Source of the DNA: Dermatophagoides farinae | Lineage: Eukaryota; Arthropoda; Arachnida; Sarcoptiformes; Pyroglyphidae | NCBI RefSeq assembly: GCF_024713945.1 | Contig: NC_134680.1 | Location: 6,631,501 to 6,695,500, forward strand | DNA length: 64,000 nt | Reading direction: 5' to 3' | Part shown: positions 11,810 to 22,739 of the stretch, piece after piece | Layout: each line of letters starts with the position of its first letter | Numbering within the stretch: the first letter of the stretch is position 1 | Notes under the pieces: generated by a model | Databases searched by the model: none | Told to the model about the DNA's origin: nothing | Seen by the model: the letters and a program-made list of their open reading frames with translations, nothing else | Position numbers and translations under genes: made by a program

Positions 11810-14054
11810 TGCCATCAATACAGATGATGATTCGTGTACCGTGAATGATGAATTCAAATCCAATTTTTTTCGTCACATATCAAAAAGTGTGTCCAAATGT
11901 GATACATACACAGACATGTTCACATCATAAACGATAATTACAATTAGAGGTTTGATAAGAAAAAAAATGAAACACTTACCAATAGTGCAACTAGACGAAT
12001 ATCAGTATATATCAGTATTATGAATGAAACAATGATAAAATGATATTGCAAAAATGATAAAAACGATCAAGTCAAATCGAAATTCATATGACCAAGAAAT
12101 TATAGTGCTGTAGTAATTGAATGATAATCAGATTGTTCCTTATGATTATGATGATATTATCGTCACATTATTATGAAAAAAAATGACGATGACATGGGTG
12201 TGTGTGCCTGTGTTCAAAATGTACGTACGAAAAAAAAAACATTCGAACTTTGGATTGTTCTTTTTTTTCGCTTCTTCTTCTTCTTCTTCTGGTATTCGTT
12301 GGTGGTAGAATCGTTGTTGTTTTTGTTTGAAATTTTTTTTTTGTACGGGAAAAACAAAATTTGAACATTTTTTTTGGCCATCAAATATTGCTGGATTTTT
12401 ATTGCATGAATTACGAAGAAAATTGATCAAATTTGATCACAAGATTGATCGATTGATTGATTATGATTTTGTTTATATTAATCTCATCGAATCACAATCA
12501 TCGGATTATTATTATTATTATCATCGATCGATCATCAATATCGATATTCGTCATTGGGAAATGTCCATGTGTCATATCTATTGAATTGAATGTATGTCGA
12601 AGATTTTGTTGAAACTTTGAACCCATGATGATGATGATGATGAAATCATTTATTTATTTGTTGAGATTTGATCAGTTGATTCTGTTTGTTTTTTGTTGAT
12701 TTCAATTAATTTTAAAAAAAAAATAAAATTTTCCTCAAAGACTATTTTTCATAAAGTACGACCAAACAATTTCCGATACAAAACACATTCGAATCGGGCA
12801 CACAAATTGATTACTCAAATCGAATCATATCGCGAATAGATTCATTTTCGATGTAGTGATGGGCGATATACAGTTGTGTGTGTGCGAAAAATGTACGTAC
12901 AAAAATTTTTTTTACGTGAAATCAGGATTCACTTTTGTTTTGTTTTTTTTTGTTTTGATAAACAACGACAATTGATATTTTGAATATTCAATCAATCAAT
13001 TAATCATTGCTACATATTGCATTGATGATAATTGTTTTTTTTTTTTTTTTTGATTTGAAAAACGGCATGAAATGAGTAAAACAAAAAAACAAATCACATC
13101 AAATGCAATGCAATGTGTGTGTGTTTGTATCGAGCACATGAACTTTGGTCAGCATATTGTTTCTTTTTTTTCTCGATAATTTCATTTGTCTCTTAATGTT
13201 TTTTTTCAATTATAAATAAATAAATAATATATAAAATCCTCGTGCGAATCGTCATCGTCACAAGGAGACCCAGTTAGAACCGGTGATTTGAAATTTGTGA
13301 TGATTGTTGATGATGATAAAAGTTTCAAATAAATACATTTCACATTTTATTTATTTATTCAATCAAATATAGTCGATAATTGATCGATTTTTTTTTGTTT
13401 TTTGATTATCCGATCATCATCAGGCAACCTAGATGTGAAAGAAATGGCCAACATTTCGAATGAATCAGGCGATATCTCACACAGACAAAAAAATTTTTTC
13501 TTTCTTTATTTCTTGTTGAAACACACACACAAAAATTTAAAGTTGAAAATGAAAATTTTCCATCCAGTTTTTTTTGTGTTTGTATTTTTTTTATTGAAAG
13601 TTTCGAAAATAATTTTTGTTGTTTATATTGTTGTTGTCGATGTTATCGATAGTGTCGCTCATCACATCAATAGGATATCGCCTGATGTTTCGAATCAATG
13701 AATCGATTGATGATCGATATGTGTATGATTTATCAAGGAAAATTTAAGTTTGGAATTTTTTTTCACATTTTGCAATATTGATGATATTAATTTTACGAAG
13801 AAAATATTGATATCATCATCATCATCATCAAAATCAATGAAAATTGATTAAATTTTGCTGACAAAATTTATTTACGAAAAAAAAATTATTCAAAAGATGG
13901 CGGTACTGTCGTCATTTTTTCATATGATGATGTGTTATTTCACATTTCAAACAAAAAAAAAAAAAACAACGGCATCGTTTGGATTTCTTTAACATATCAT
14001 CAATTTGATTCAAATTCTGTCCCATTAACAATTTAAATCATCATCATCATCATC
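11810..14054. other. Long spacer before phosphomannomutase gene
   Basis: About 2.2 kb with no supportable gene. It holds CTT/GAA runs near 12270, (GAT)n, poly-T tracts and TG repeats. A donor-like CTATTG|GTAAGTG on the minus strand near 11988 could mark an alternative upstream MIOX leader exon, but no clear acceptor pairs with it. A GATGGCGGTAC motif at 13891-13910 precedes the PMM gene and is listed separately. Confidence 0.55.
13891..13910 (+). promoter_or_regulatory. AAAAGATGGCGGTAC promoter motif (copy 1)
   Basis: CAAAAGATGGCGGTACTGTC lies 145 bp before the PMM start codon. Near-identical sequence is found at 26855-26875, 171 bp before another start codon, and at 55281-55301. The core resembles the AAGATGGCGGC motif bound by YY1/Pho. 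The binding assignment is inference. Confidence 0.45.
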
Positions 14055-14894
14055 ATGTCATCATCATCAGCATCACTACCGCAGCAAAAAGAATTTCCAC
14101 GTACACTTGTTTTGTTCGATGTCGATGGAACATTAACCCGATCTCGTATGGCAATCACATTAGAAATGGAACAATTTCTACTGAAACTTAAAGAAAAAGT
14201 TGACGTTGGTTTAGTCGGTGGTTCAGATCTGGCCAAAATTGCCGAACAAATGACATCCATTGATTGTGGTGAATCATTTCAATCACAAGATTCGGATTCA
14301 CAAATCGCTCAATTGATTAAGAAATATGATTATATTTTTGCCGAAAATGGTTTATTGGCTTACCACGATGGCCGATTAATAGGTAAACAAAGTATATTAA
14401 ACGAATTGGGTGAAGAACGTGTACAAAGATTTATCAATTTCGCACTCGGTTATTTATCTCGGTTAACGATACCGAAAAAACGTGGAAATTTCATCGAATT
14501 CCGTAATGGTCTTATAAATGTATCGCCAATTGGCAGAAGTTGTTCACGTGACGAACGAAATGATTTTTTTGCTTATGATCAAAAACACGGTATTCGTGAG
14601 AAAATGATTAATGCATTTCAACAAGAATTCAATGGCACCGACATAGAAATGGATTTTGTTATTGGTGGACAAATATCCATTGATTGTTTTCCACGTGGTT
14701 GGGATAAAAAATTTTGTCTCCGTTTCATACCCGATGATCGTTATGATAAAATTTATTTTTTTGGTGATCGTTGCCTGCCCAATGGTAATGATTATGCACT
14801 GTTTTCACATGAAAGAACCATTGGATATGCTGTTAAATGTCCGGATGATACACGTGAACAGGTGGAAAAATTATTTTTCAATCAAAATCAATGA
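14055..14894 (+). CDS. PMM2: Phosphomannomutase
   Basis: Intronless, 279 residues. It converts mannose-6-phosphate to mannose-1-phosphate in the cytosol, supplying GDP-mannose for glycosylation. The HAD nucleophile loop is LFDVDGTLTRSR near residue 23 (both Asp present). The cap domain shows KKRGNFIEFRNGLINVSPIGR, the substrate region is GGQISIDCFPRGWDKKFCL, and the last HAD motif is FFGDRCLPNGNDY. The protein is about 30 residues longer than human PMM2 because of a serine-rich N-terminus and a short insert (DCGESFQSQDSDSQ) after the VVGGSD-like segment. The ATG at 14055 is the only start upstream of the catalytic loop. AATAAA follows about 35 bp after the stop. It supplies the same N-glycan pathway as the GH47 mannosidase at 31.7 kb. 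Confidence 0.95.
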   Translation: MSSSSASLPQQKEFPRTLVLFDVDGTLTRSRMAITLEMEQFLLKLKEKVDVGLVGGSDLAKIAEQMTSIDCGESFQSQDSDSQIAQLIKKYDYIFAENGLLAYHDGRLIGKQSILNELGEERVQRFINFALGYLSRLTIPKKRGNFIEFRNGLINVSPIGRSCSRDERNDFFAYDQKHGIREKMINAFQQEFNGTDIEMDFVIGGQISIDCFPRGWDKKFCLRFIPDDRYDKIYFFGDRCLPNGNDYALFSHERTIGYAVKCPDDTREQVEKLFFNQNQ

Positions 14895-15352
14895 AATTTA
14901 TTGAATTTTTGCATTTTTATTCAAAAATAAAACAACGGATTATAATTCATAAAGTTTTTTGTTTTGCATCTCTCTTTGTGTATGTGCGTGTGTGTGAATA
15001 AAATGATATCAAAGAATTAAAATTGTAGTAAAGAGATTTTTTTTTGTTTTTTAAAATGTTGAAAACAAGTTGGATAAAAGAAATTCATATTTTTTTAACA
15101 AATGATGATGATGATGATCAAATTTGACTTGGAATTATTTTAGCCTTGTGTTCACCGAGGTTAAGTATTTGAAGAATACACATAATTGATGAATTTGTGT
15201 GTGATTATTATATGACCGGTAATGGTGATAATAGTAGTAGAGTGTGAAATGATGTGAATATAATTATTATGACACTTGTTGATCACTATGAATGGTGTAT
15301 GAAAACACGTACTTTTTTTTGGTTACAAATTTCAATTTTGTTTTTGTTGTTA
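14895..15352. other. Convergent 3' spacer, PMM and SUN genes
   Basis: About 460 bp between two stop codons on opposite strands. It holds the AATAAA of PMM (near 14926), a TG run and GAT repeats. Nothing else is seen. Confidence 0.6.
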
Positions 15353-18300
15353 TCAGGCATTCGTAATGGACGGATGAATACCATGTACACGAAATCGATA
15401 AAGGCATGTATAATCTGGATGACCATGATTGGATTTAACATTCAATTCAATCATATCGAATGTATGTTTTGCTGCTTCTTGATTCTGTACCAGGAATTGT
15501 TGTAATGGACGTTCAACATCATCAATTTGATAATAATATTCCCCTAATATTATTGGATCTAAATCATGTTCATGACGAAGTCCATAAACAATAAGACGAT
15601 TTGGAGCCGATTTTATATGACCATCACGTGATAATTCAGCTGGTATATGTTCATACGTGAATGCTGTCGGTATTATACGTGCCGATAGATGAATACCTAA
15701 ACGACCTTCAGATCCTTTGAAACACCAACATTCACCCGGAACGACACCGGATTGAATTACAACACGTGGACTATTTATTGAACGCCAAATAGTCATACCC
15801 AATAATTTATATGTTCCCCATGATAATTCATATGATTCAGAACATCGAGTTTGCATAATCCAACCACCTAAATTGTGAATTTTCCAAAAAAAAATCAAAT
15901 TTTTGTATTTAAAAATGCATTTATTCAACTTACCAGAAGATTCTAGAGCAAAATCAGCTTCACCAGTTTTATCCGCATCATATTTAGCCAATGCTGAGTG
16001 TATCAATCGTTCTACATCAATCAATGATATTGAATCTATTTTAATGTTCGAACTACCCGTGTGTTTTTGGCGTTGTACTAATTGTTGTTGTTCAATTAAT
16101 TCCGAACGAATCTGATCGATAATCATTGAAAGATTCATATCCACACGATTACGATATTCGTCAATTAATTGAATTAAATTTAATCGAACATTTTCCACTT
16201 GAGATTTTAATTCTTCATCATAACGTTGTTGCATTTGAGATAGTTTCGAATCCATATTTCTAGTGATTTCATTCTCAATCTCACTTCGAACACGATCCCA
16301 AGTAGTAGTATTCGAACGATTACAACATGTTGTTAATTGTGATTCCAATTCATGGATACGTTCTACAAGACGTGGATCCATTATAGTAGGTGGTGGCATA
16401 GAGGCAGCAGGATTCGAAATAGAATCATATTTTTGTTGATTCATCTCTTTCAATGATAAAAGTTCCTTTCGTAAGGCAGAAATTTCTGAATCAAAAACAG
16501 AACGATAAGATTCACCAGCTGGTGGTGAATATGATGAAAATAATGATGGCCATTTTGATAATGAATTCAAGGATAAGAAACTTGGCCATATTGATAATGA
16601 TGAAAAAAGTTCAACAAACGATGATGATGATGGTGATGATGAATGTAAATCAATAGCATTTGTTGTCCATTGTAACATTTGATAATATGATGATGACCCA
16701 GGACCCAATAAATAACTTATCAATAATGGTAATAAGAATAGGAAAAGAAAAAGGCCAAGAAAAATTTTGAAACAAAAACCTGGTGAGCAGAATCCTAATT
16801 TAGAAGAATCTATCATCACTTCATCATTGTCAACAAGATTGTGATTATTACGGATTCGTTGACGGAACCATGTACCACTACTACTGGTTTTTGGAAGAAA
16901 AAACATTGAATCACCACCCATATGATCGTTATTTTGATATACATTCAATCTTGATGACGTTGATGATGATGTATAAGTTTCATTTAAATTTAAATCATTA
17001 TTATTTGTTGATGGCACTTTATTATTGATGATTAAATCACTGGATCCAATATATGGTATATGACGTACAGTTGTAATAAAAAATCGTTGAATTCGACGAA
17101 TAAAAGTAAATTCTTCTTCTTCGTCTTCAGTATCGTCTTCCATTCCATTATCGTCATCTTCTTCAGAATAATGACCGAGATTATTTTGATTACTCCGTGT
17201 TCTGGAGTATGATGATTTCACCATACGACGTTTTGATATTTTCATTGGTTCATCACCATTATTATCAATTATGATTGGTTTACGTAATGTCATTTTCACA
17301 GTTTGATTTAAATCTTCTTCATCATTCAAATTTGTTTCATTCATGAATCCACCATTATTATCATTATTATCATCATCATCATCGGAAAATTCAATATTCG
17401 ATGATTTCAATGTTTTTGTTGTTGTTTTATTTATAGTTGATTGTTGAGGTAATAATGATGATCCAGATGATCCAGCATCCAATATATTCGGTTTAAATGG
17501 TGTTGAATGAAATGGCTGTTCAATATGATGATGAATATTATGGTATTGTTGTGGTATACGTGGCCTAACAATATGTGTTTCATTACAAGCAGCATTTTGC
17601 TTTTTAGAAAAAAAAGAAATAAATTCTTTTCATTAGAATTTAAATAATGATCAAATTATAAACATATACCTGATAAGAGCCAGTAGTAGTGGAAGTTGAT
17701 GATGATGATGATACAATCCTACGTGTTGCTAATGATTGTTGTGTTGATGAAATTGTTGATACTGGTATACCATGTTCATTGAATCTTCGCTGTATCATAT
17801 CTGATTGTAATATTTTATTCGTTGGTGATAATGATCGATTATTATTATGATGATGATGCCGTACAGATTGCCGTGACATATTTGGTACAGTCCAATTATA
17901 CCAATCACAATTCTGAACTAATGGTGAATAACTCGAACTATGTGCGTATGTATAATCAGTTTTATTTTGATCTCTGCAAAAAAAAAACGAAAAAATTAAA
18001 TTAAATTACACAATCAAAAATTCTGAAAAGAACCTACTTTAAATCCGTTTTCAATTGTAAATAATGTTTATAACGTGAATGAATTTCTTCATCAATCGAA
18101 CGTCGTTGTTGTTGCCGAATGATTGAATTATCACCATCAACACCATCGATAGATCGATTCTGTTCTTCATCAATCACAATAGATCGAGCAGTTTGTTGCT
18201 GTCGGTGTTGTTCACTTTTATCACTTATCTGACCATGACGAATATTTTTGCCAAAAAATGAAACAATTATTTTTCGATGATCGTGATGATGAGCTGTTGT

Positions 18301-18982
18301 TGCTGCTGCATCAGTTGCTGCCTCTTTTTGTTGTTGTTGTTGTTGCAGTAGTTGATTTTGTGACAAATTTTGTTTTTGCTGCTGCTGCTGTTGTTGTTTG
18401 ATATTGTGGCTATTTTTATTTTTATTACTTATAATCTGGTTGTTGTTGTTATTGTTGTTGCCAATTATTTTTATCTTTTTTGTTGATTCCAATGATTTCG
18501 AAATTTGGTGGCGTTCAAAAACGTTCGAATACTGTGGTCGTTTTTTTCGCTGTTTTTTATTCGAATTATCTTGTTGTTGTTGTTGTTGTTCTTGTTCCAA
18601 ATGATGATGTTCATGTAAATCAAATTTAGTTTTCTTTAATTTCGGTGTCGATGTTCGGTTATTATTATCGATAATATCACAATCATCTAATTCGGATAAA
18701 TGTATAGTTGATATTGATGTTGATGCTAATGAATCACCAGTATCTGTATCGTCATCTGTATTCTCATCAGCTATAATGGTGGTCGTTATTTGTTTGGATT
18801 TTTTACGCCTGCAAAAAAAAAAAAAAAAAATTATCGATGATTCCAAAATCAAGAAAAAAAACGAAAAATTTTAAAAAAACAATTCGTCAATCTTACAATC
18901 TCTTTGGACGATTCAAATTATCATCATCTACAAAAATTAATTGAAATTTTTTCGTTCTTTTATCCTCAAACATTGATTCCAT
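15353..18982 (-). CDS. SUN-domain nuclear envelope protein
   Basis: Five exons, 18897-18982, 18038-18808, 17670-17973, 15934-17599 and 15353-15867, join with consistent phases into 1113 residues starting MESMFEDKRTKKF. SUN proteins sit in the inner nuclear membrane and bind KASH proteins in the perinuclear space, linking lamina to cytoskeleton. Visible order: basic NLS-like NRPKRLRKKSK, long Q/N/H/S-rich nucleoplasmic region, transmembrane segment FKIFLGLFLFLFLLPLLISY, coiled-coil heptads (about 120 residues), then the C-terminal SUN domain with GGWIMQTRCSESYELSWG, PGECWCFKGSEGRLGI, HIPAELS, SAPNRLIVYGL and CLYRFRVHG. The SUN domain is intact, including the conserved cysteine pair region. It is the likely orthologue of Drosophila koi / vertebrate SUN1-SUN2. 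A second first exon may lie at 20205-20545. Confidence 0.9.
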
Positions 18983-19489
18983 TGGAAAATTATAGTTGCA
19001 CAAACATTTACACCTATGTAGGCACAATTATCATCATCATCATCATTGTCATAATAAATTCATTTAAAATATTTGGCTTCATCGTTTATCATTGGAAAAT
19101 AGATGATTTCGAAACGGATATTTCAATTAAAATCAATCAATTGAACAATGGAAATAAATAAAGGACAAAAGATACACAAACACCCAAAACAAAAAATGAT
19201 TCTTTTCACTCAAAAAATATTCCAGTCCTATACTCTATGAACGGTCATTGAATACAATGAGAGCTACAAACTGAATTTTCTCATCATCAAATACCACTAC
19301 TACTACTACGTTGAACACACGTTTTCAGGGAAAAGCAAAATGTGTGAGACAGTGTGAGGTTTCTATTTCCTTTTTTTCTCGTTCACATTGTTGTTCAACG
19401 TGTTTGAGTGTTTTTTGTGTCTTTTTGTCCGGTTTTTTACGAATTTTTTATCAAAAATTTTTGATCATTTTAATCTAAAAAAAAACAAA
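18983..19489. promoter_or_regulatory. Bidirectional promoter region, SUN (-) and RpS16 (+)
   Basis: 507 bp separate the two divergent start codons. A polypyrimidine stretch (TTTCCTTTTTTTCTC at about 19368-19382) is a plausible TCT/TOP-type initiator for RpS16, as expected for ribosomal protein genes. An acceptor-like TACATAG| at 19014 on the minus strand would extend the first SUN exon upstream in frame (19013), which matters for the alternative-exon model. Confidence 0.4.
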
Positions 19490-20058
19490 ATGCCAGAAAC
19501 GTAAGTTGATTATTTGTTTTTTCATCCATTTTTCATTATTTCTGAAATTTTTTTTTTAGGAAAGATCCAACCTATTCAGTCCAGGTATTTGGACGCAAAA
19601 AAACAGCAACAGCCGTTGCTTATTGTAAAACTGGCCGTGGTTTAATCAATGTAAATGGCCGACCATTGGATATGATTCAACCACAAATGTTGAAATATAA
19701 ACTTTTGGAACCAATTCTATTATTGGGACAAGATAAGTATGTTTTTTGTTTTGTTTTAAATATTTGATTGAAACTGACAATTTTTTTTTTGGCCTCGACC
19801 AGATTCGCACAGGTCGATATTCGTGTACGTGTACGTGGTGGTGGTCATGTTGCTCAGATCTATGCCATTCGTCAAGCAATTTCACGAGCATTGGTTGCTT
19901 ATTATCAAAAATATGTGGATGAATCATCGAAAAAAGAGATAAAAGACATCCTAATTCAACATGATCGTTCATTATTGGTAAGCGATCCACGACGTATGGA
20001 ACCGAAAAAATTCGGCGGTCCTGGTGCACGTGCTCGTTACCAGAAATCTTATCGTTAA
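19490..20058 (+). CDS. RpS16: 40S ribosomal protein S16 (uS9)
   Basis: Three exons, 19490-19500 (only 11 coding bases), 19560-19736 and 19803-20058, give 147 residues, the usual eukaryotic length (146 in human). Family motifs are complete: [52 protein letters not shown] and the C-terminal [14 protein letters not shown], whose arginine tail reaches the decoding site. Introns are 59 and 66 bp. It is a component of the small ribosomal subunit. It lies head-to-head with the main SUN start and, on the opposite strand, inside the intron that a distal SUN exon would require. Confidence 0.97.
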
Positions 20059-20204
20059 AATTATACAAACACACCATATGACATACACAACATTGATTTT
20101 TTTGCAACAAAACAAAATTCACACCCAAAATGTTTATCATTTGTCATTTTTTTCTATGTCAACGATAAACTAAACAATAAAAAAAATGAAAATTTCACAC
20201 TTAC

Positions 20205-20545
20205 TTTTGACCTTTATGATGATGTCGATATCGGACATTTATTCCTTGAGCAGCAACAGTAGCAGCGTTACAACAATCATTTGGACATTTACTACGTAGA
20301 TAATAACCCGATTCTGATGCTGTGGATGATGATGATGATGATGATTCTGAAATATTCATTGATCGTTCAATACCTTCATCGATTGATGAATTATCGTCGA
20401 TTGGTGATGATTTTGGAATTTTAAATTTCAACGTTTCATTTTGTTTTGAATTTTTCTTTTTATTCGTCACTGGGTTATGATTACGATCCAATAAAAATTT
20501 GTTTATCGTTCCATCATCGCCATCATCATCGTGTATCATTTCCAT
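20205..20545 (-). CDS. Candidate alternative first exon of the SUN gene
   Basis: An ATG-started open frame (MEMIHDDDGDDGTINKF) of 113 codons plus two bases ends exactly at AA|GTAAGTG, a near-perfect donor. The apparent stop TAA is part of that donor, so the frame is more likely to be spliced than to end there. Its phase (2) fits both the second SUN exon (18808) and an in-frame acceptor at 19014 in front of the first SUN exon. Either splice skips over RpS16 on the other strand. The translation is S-rich with a K-rich middle and ends YYLRSKCPNDCCNAATV. No family is recognised. It could instead be a separate small gene. Confidence 0.5.
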
Positions 20546-22739
20546 ATTTTTGTTTTTTGTTTGTTTCTACTGCATTCCAATTTCACATCTGTCTGTCTAT
20601 TCATTCATTTTGCGTCATACATACGTTCATGATTTTCAAGGATAATCATTGGCTAGTTCTTGTAAACAGAATAAAAATAAAAAAAAAATCTTTTCATACA
20701 TACAATTCACATCAAAGAAGAAAACGTTCGAATTTCGTGGATTAGACGTTAAATCATGATGACGATGGGTATTATATTTAAACAAACACAATTGTTTTGA
20801 CTTTGATTGGTGTGTTATTTTTATGGTTTGCAACAGTTTGGATGTTAATAAATAAAAAATAAAAATAAAGAAAAACTATTTGGCGAATGCGCGATAAATA
20901 ACTTGTGTGTTAAATTTTGTTTTGTTTTGTTTTTTTCATCATCATCATCATCGAATGTCTACAATGTTGCACACACACATATCAATATTCAAGGACATAA
21001 ATTTTCAATCAACACTGGCTGATTGGTGAAATTTTTTTTTTTTTTTTTGTTCATTTGTTTTTTTGTTTATTCGAGGGTCATTGGAGTGTATTGGAATTTT
21101 ACATAATCGTGAAAAAAAAGACACAGGAAGAAAAAAGTAAACAACAAACACCCACTATTTATATTGTAAAATTTTGAAAAATACAAATGGAATATATTTC
21201 GTTATTATTCTCGGAGTGGAATGGATCTGCACCTGGGTTAATCGATTCAATTCAGTTGATCTATATATAGAGCTAGAGAACAAATGTAGGTCACATTTAA
21301 TGAATAATGACAACATTGATCGAATAAAAATTAAAATTTAAAAATTTTTAAATTTTTTTTTTGTGTTTAAATCTATTTTGACTGAATAGGCTTTCTCATT
21401 TTTTTAAATAAAATTCTTACTTTAAATACTACTACCACCACTGCCACTACTACTACTACACACACACACAGTGTGCATGTGTATGACTATTTCGAATATA
21501 TTTGCGAATGTTTCTGGATAAAAAAAAAATGTTTCGAATTCTCTGTCAAATCAAGTTGCCAAATATCCGTCCTCCCCTGTACCACCAGACACCACTACCA
21601 GATTATTTTTTTTTAATTGAATTTTACTAGGACCTCGCGAAATATGAATGCTAGGACCCGACAACAACAACAACAACAATAAAGAAAATCTGCCCTTCGA
21701 TTTACAATGCTTCCTGGTATGTATAATAAAAATAATTAATTGATTGATGATTGATTGATTGATCGTTTTGACACAAGAGATTTATTGATAGAGAGATTTT
21801 TTTTTGTAATTTGAATTTTTTTTTTAAATTTCCTTTTTTTGGACCAGGTTTGAATGTATATTGATCATTCGTGTGTGTTCCATATAAATTGATCATCACC
21901 AGAATAACATATCTTTCAATCTAAATCGAAAGAAGAAAAAAAAAAGATTTTTATTCATCGCGCATTCTCTCCATCATCATCATCATCATCAATTGATGAT
22001 GATGAGAATTATTTTAATTCCAATTCATATACCAACAGATTTTATTGCTTCTGCTACTATATTGTTGTTGAATTGTGAATTGAATTCTGGAACATCATTC
22101 TTCGTGTTATTGTATACAAATGCGATAGAGTGCAGAACAATTTTCCAATAATTCTAATTCTTGTTTGTGGTAATGTGTGAGTGTATGTGTGGCTAAACAC
22201 ACAACTTTCACCCCCCTCTCTCTCTCTCTCCCACTTTTTTGCACCATCGAGCATCATTGTCATTTTTTTTCACCGTCCAATTCATCCATCCATCAATCGA
22301 TTTCACAAAAAAAAAAAAATTTTATTTTTTTTTTACTATGTGTGTGTGCGTATGACTTAATATCGTTCATTCATAAATATTTTTTTCCGTTTTGTTTTCC
22401 ATCCAACCACCATCATCATCATCATCATTATTCGAAATTCGATTTTTTTTAAATTTATCACTAAACGATTGACACAACATAATGATATTTTCTATAAAAG
22501 AATCCAATGCTATCAGTGTGTCTGTGTGATGTTCGATGGTGTATGATGTGTGTGTGTGTGTTTGGTGCAGAACACAGACATCAACACACACATTTTTTTC
22601 TATTTGTTTTTCTCTTTCTCCGTGTGTCTGTTTGGTGTTTTTGTGTGACAAAAAAGAAAATATTTTAAATTCTTCTCCATTCTGCTGTCATTGTTTGTTT
22701 TTCTAATGATTTAATCAAAAAAGAAAAGAAAAGAAAAAA
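20546..22739. other. 2.2-kb spacer before PHF14-like gene
   Basis: Microsatellites (CAT, CAA, TG, TC) and poly-T; several open frames here are repeats only. A pyrimidine run (CCCCCCTCTCTCTCTCTC) sits at about 22211. No gene, RNA gene or element is supported. Confidence 0.55.

Noticed and set aside
12146-12584. Several 60-95-codon frames on both strands
   Set aside because: They are driven by GAA/CTT and GAT repeats and have no conserved motif or splice support.
18904-19161. Plus-strand 85-codon frame opposite the first SUN exon
   Set aside because: The minus strand has the phase-consistent coding exon; the plus frame is a shadow.
22057-22651. Open frames around the TC- and TG-rich runs
   Set aside because: Translations are T/H/S/L strings from microsatellites (THTHTH, LSLSLP).
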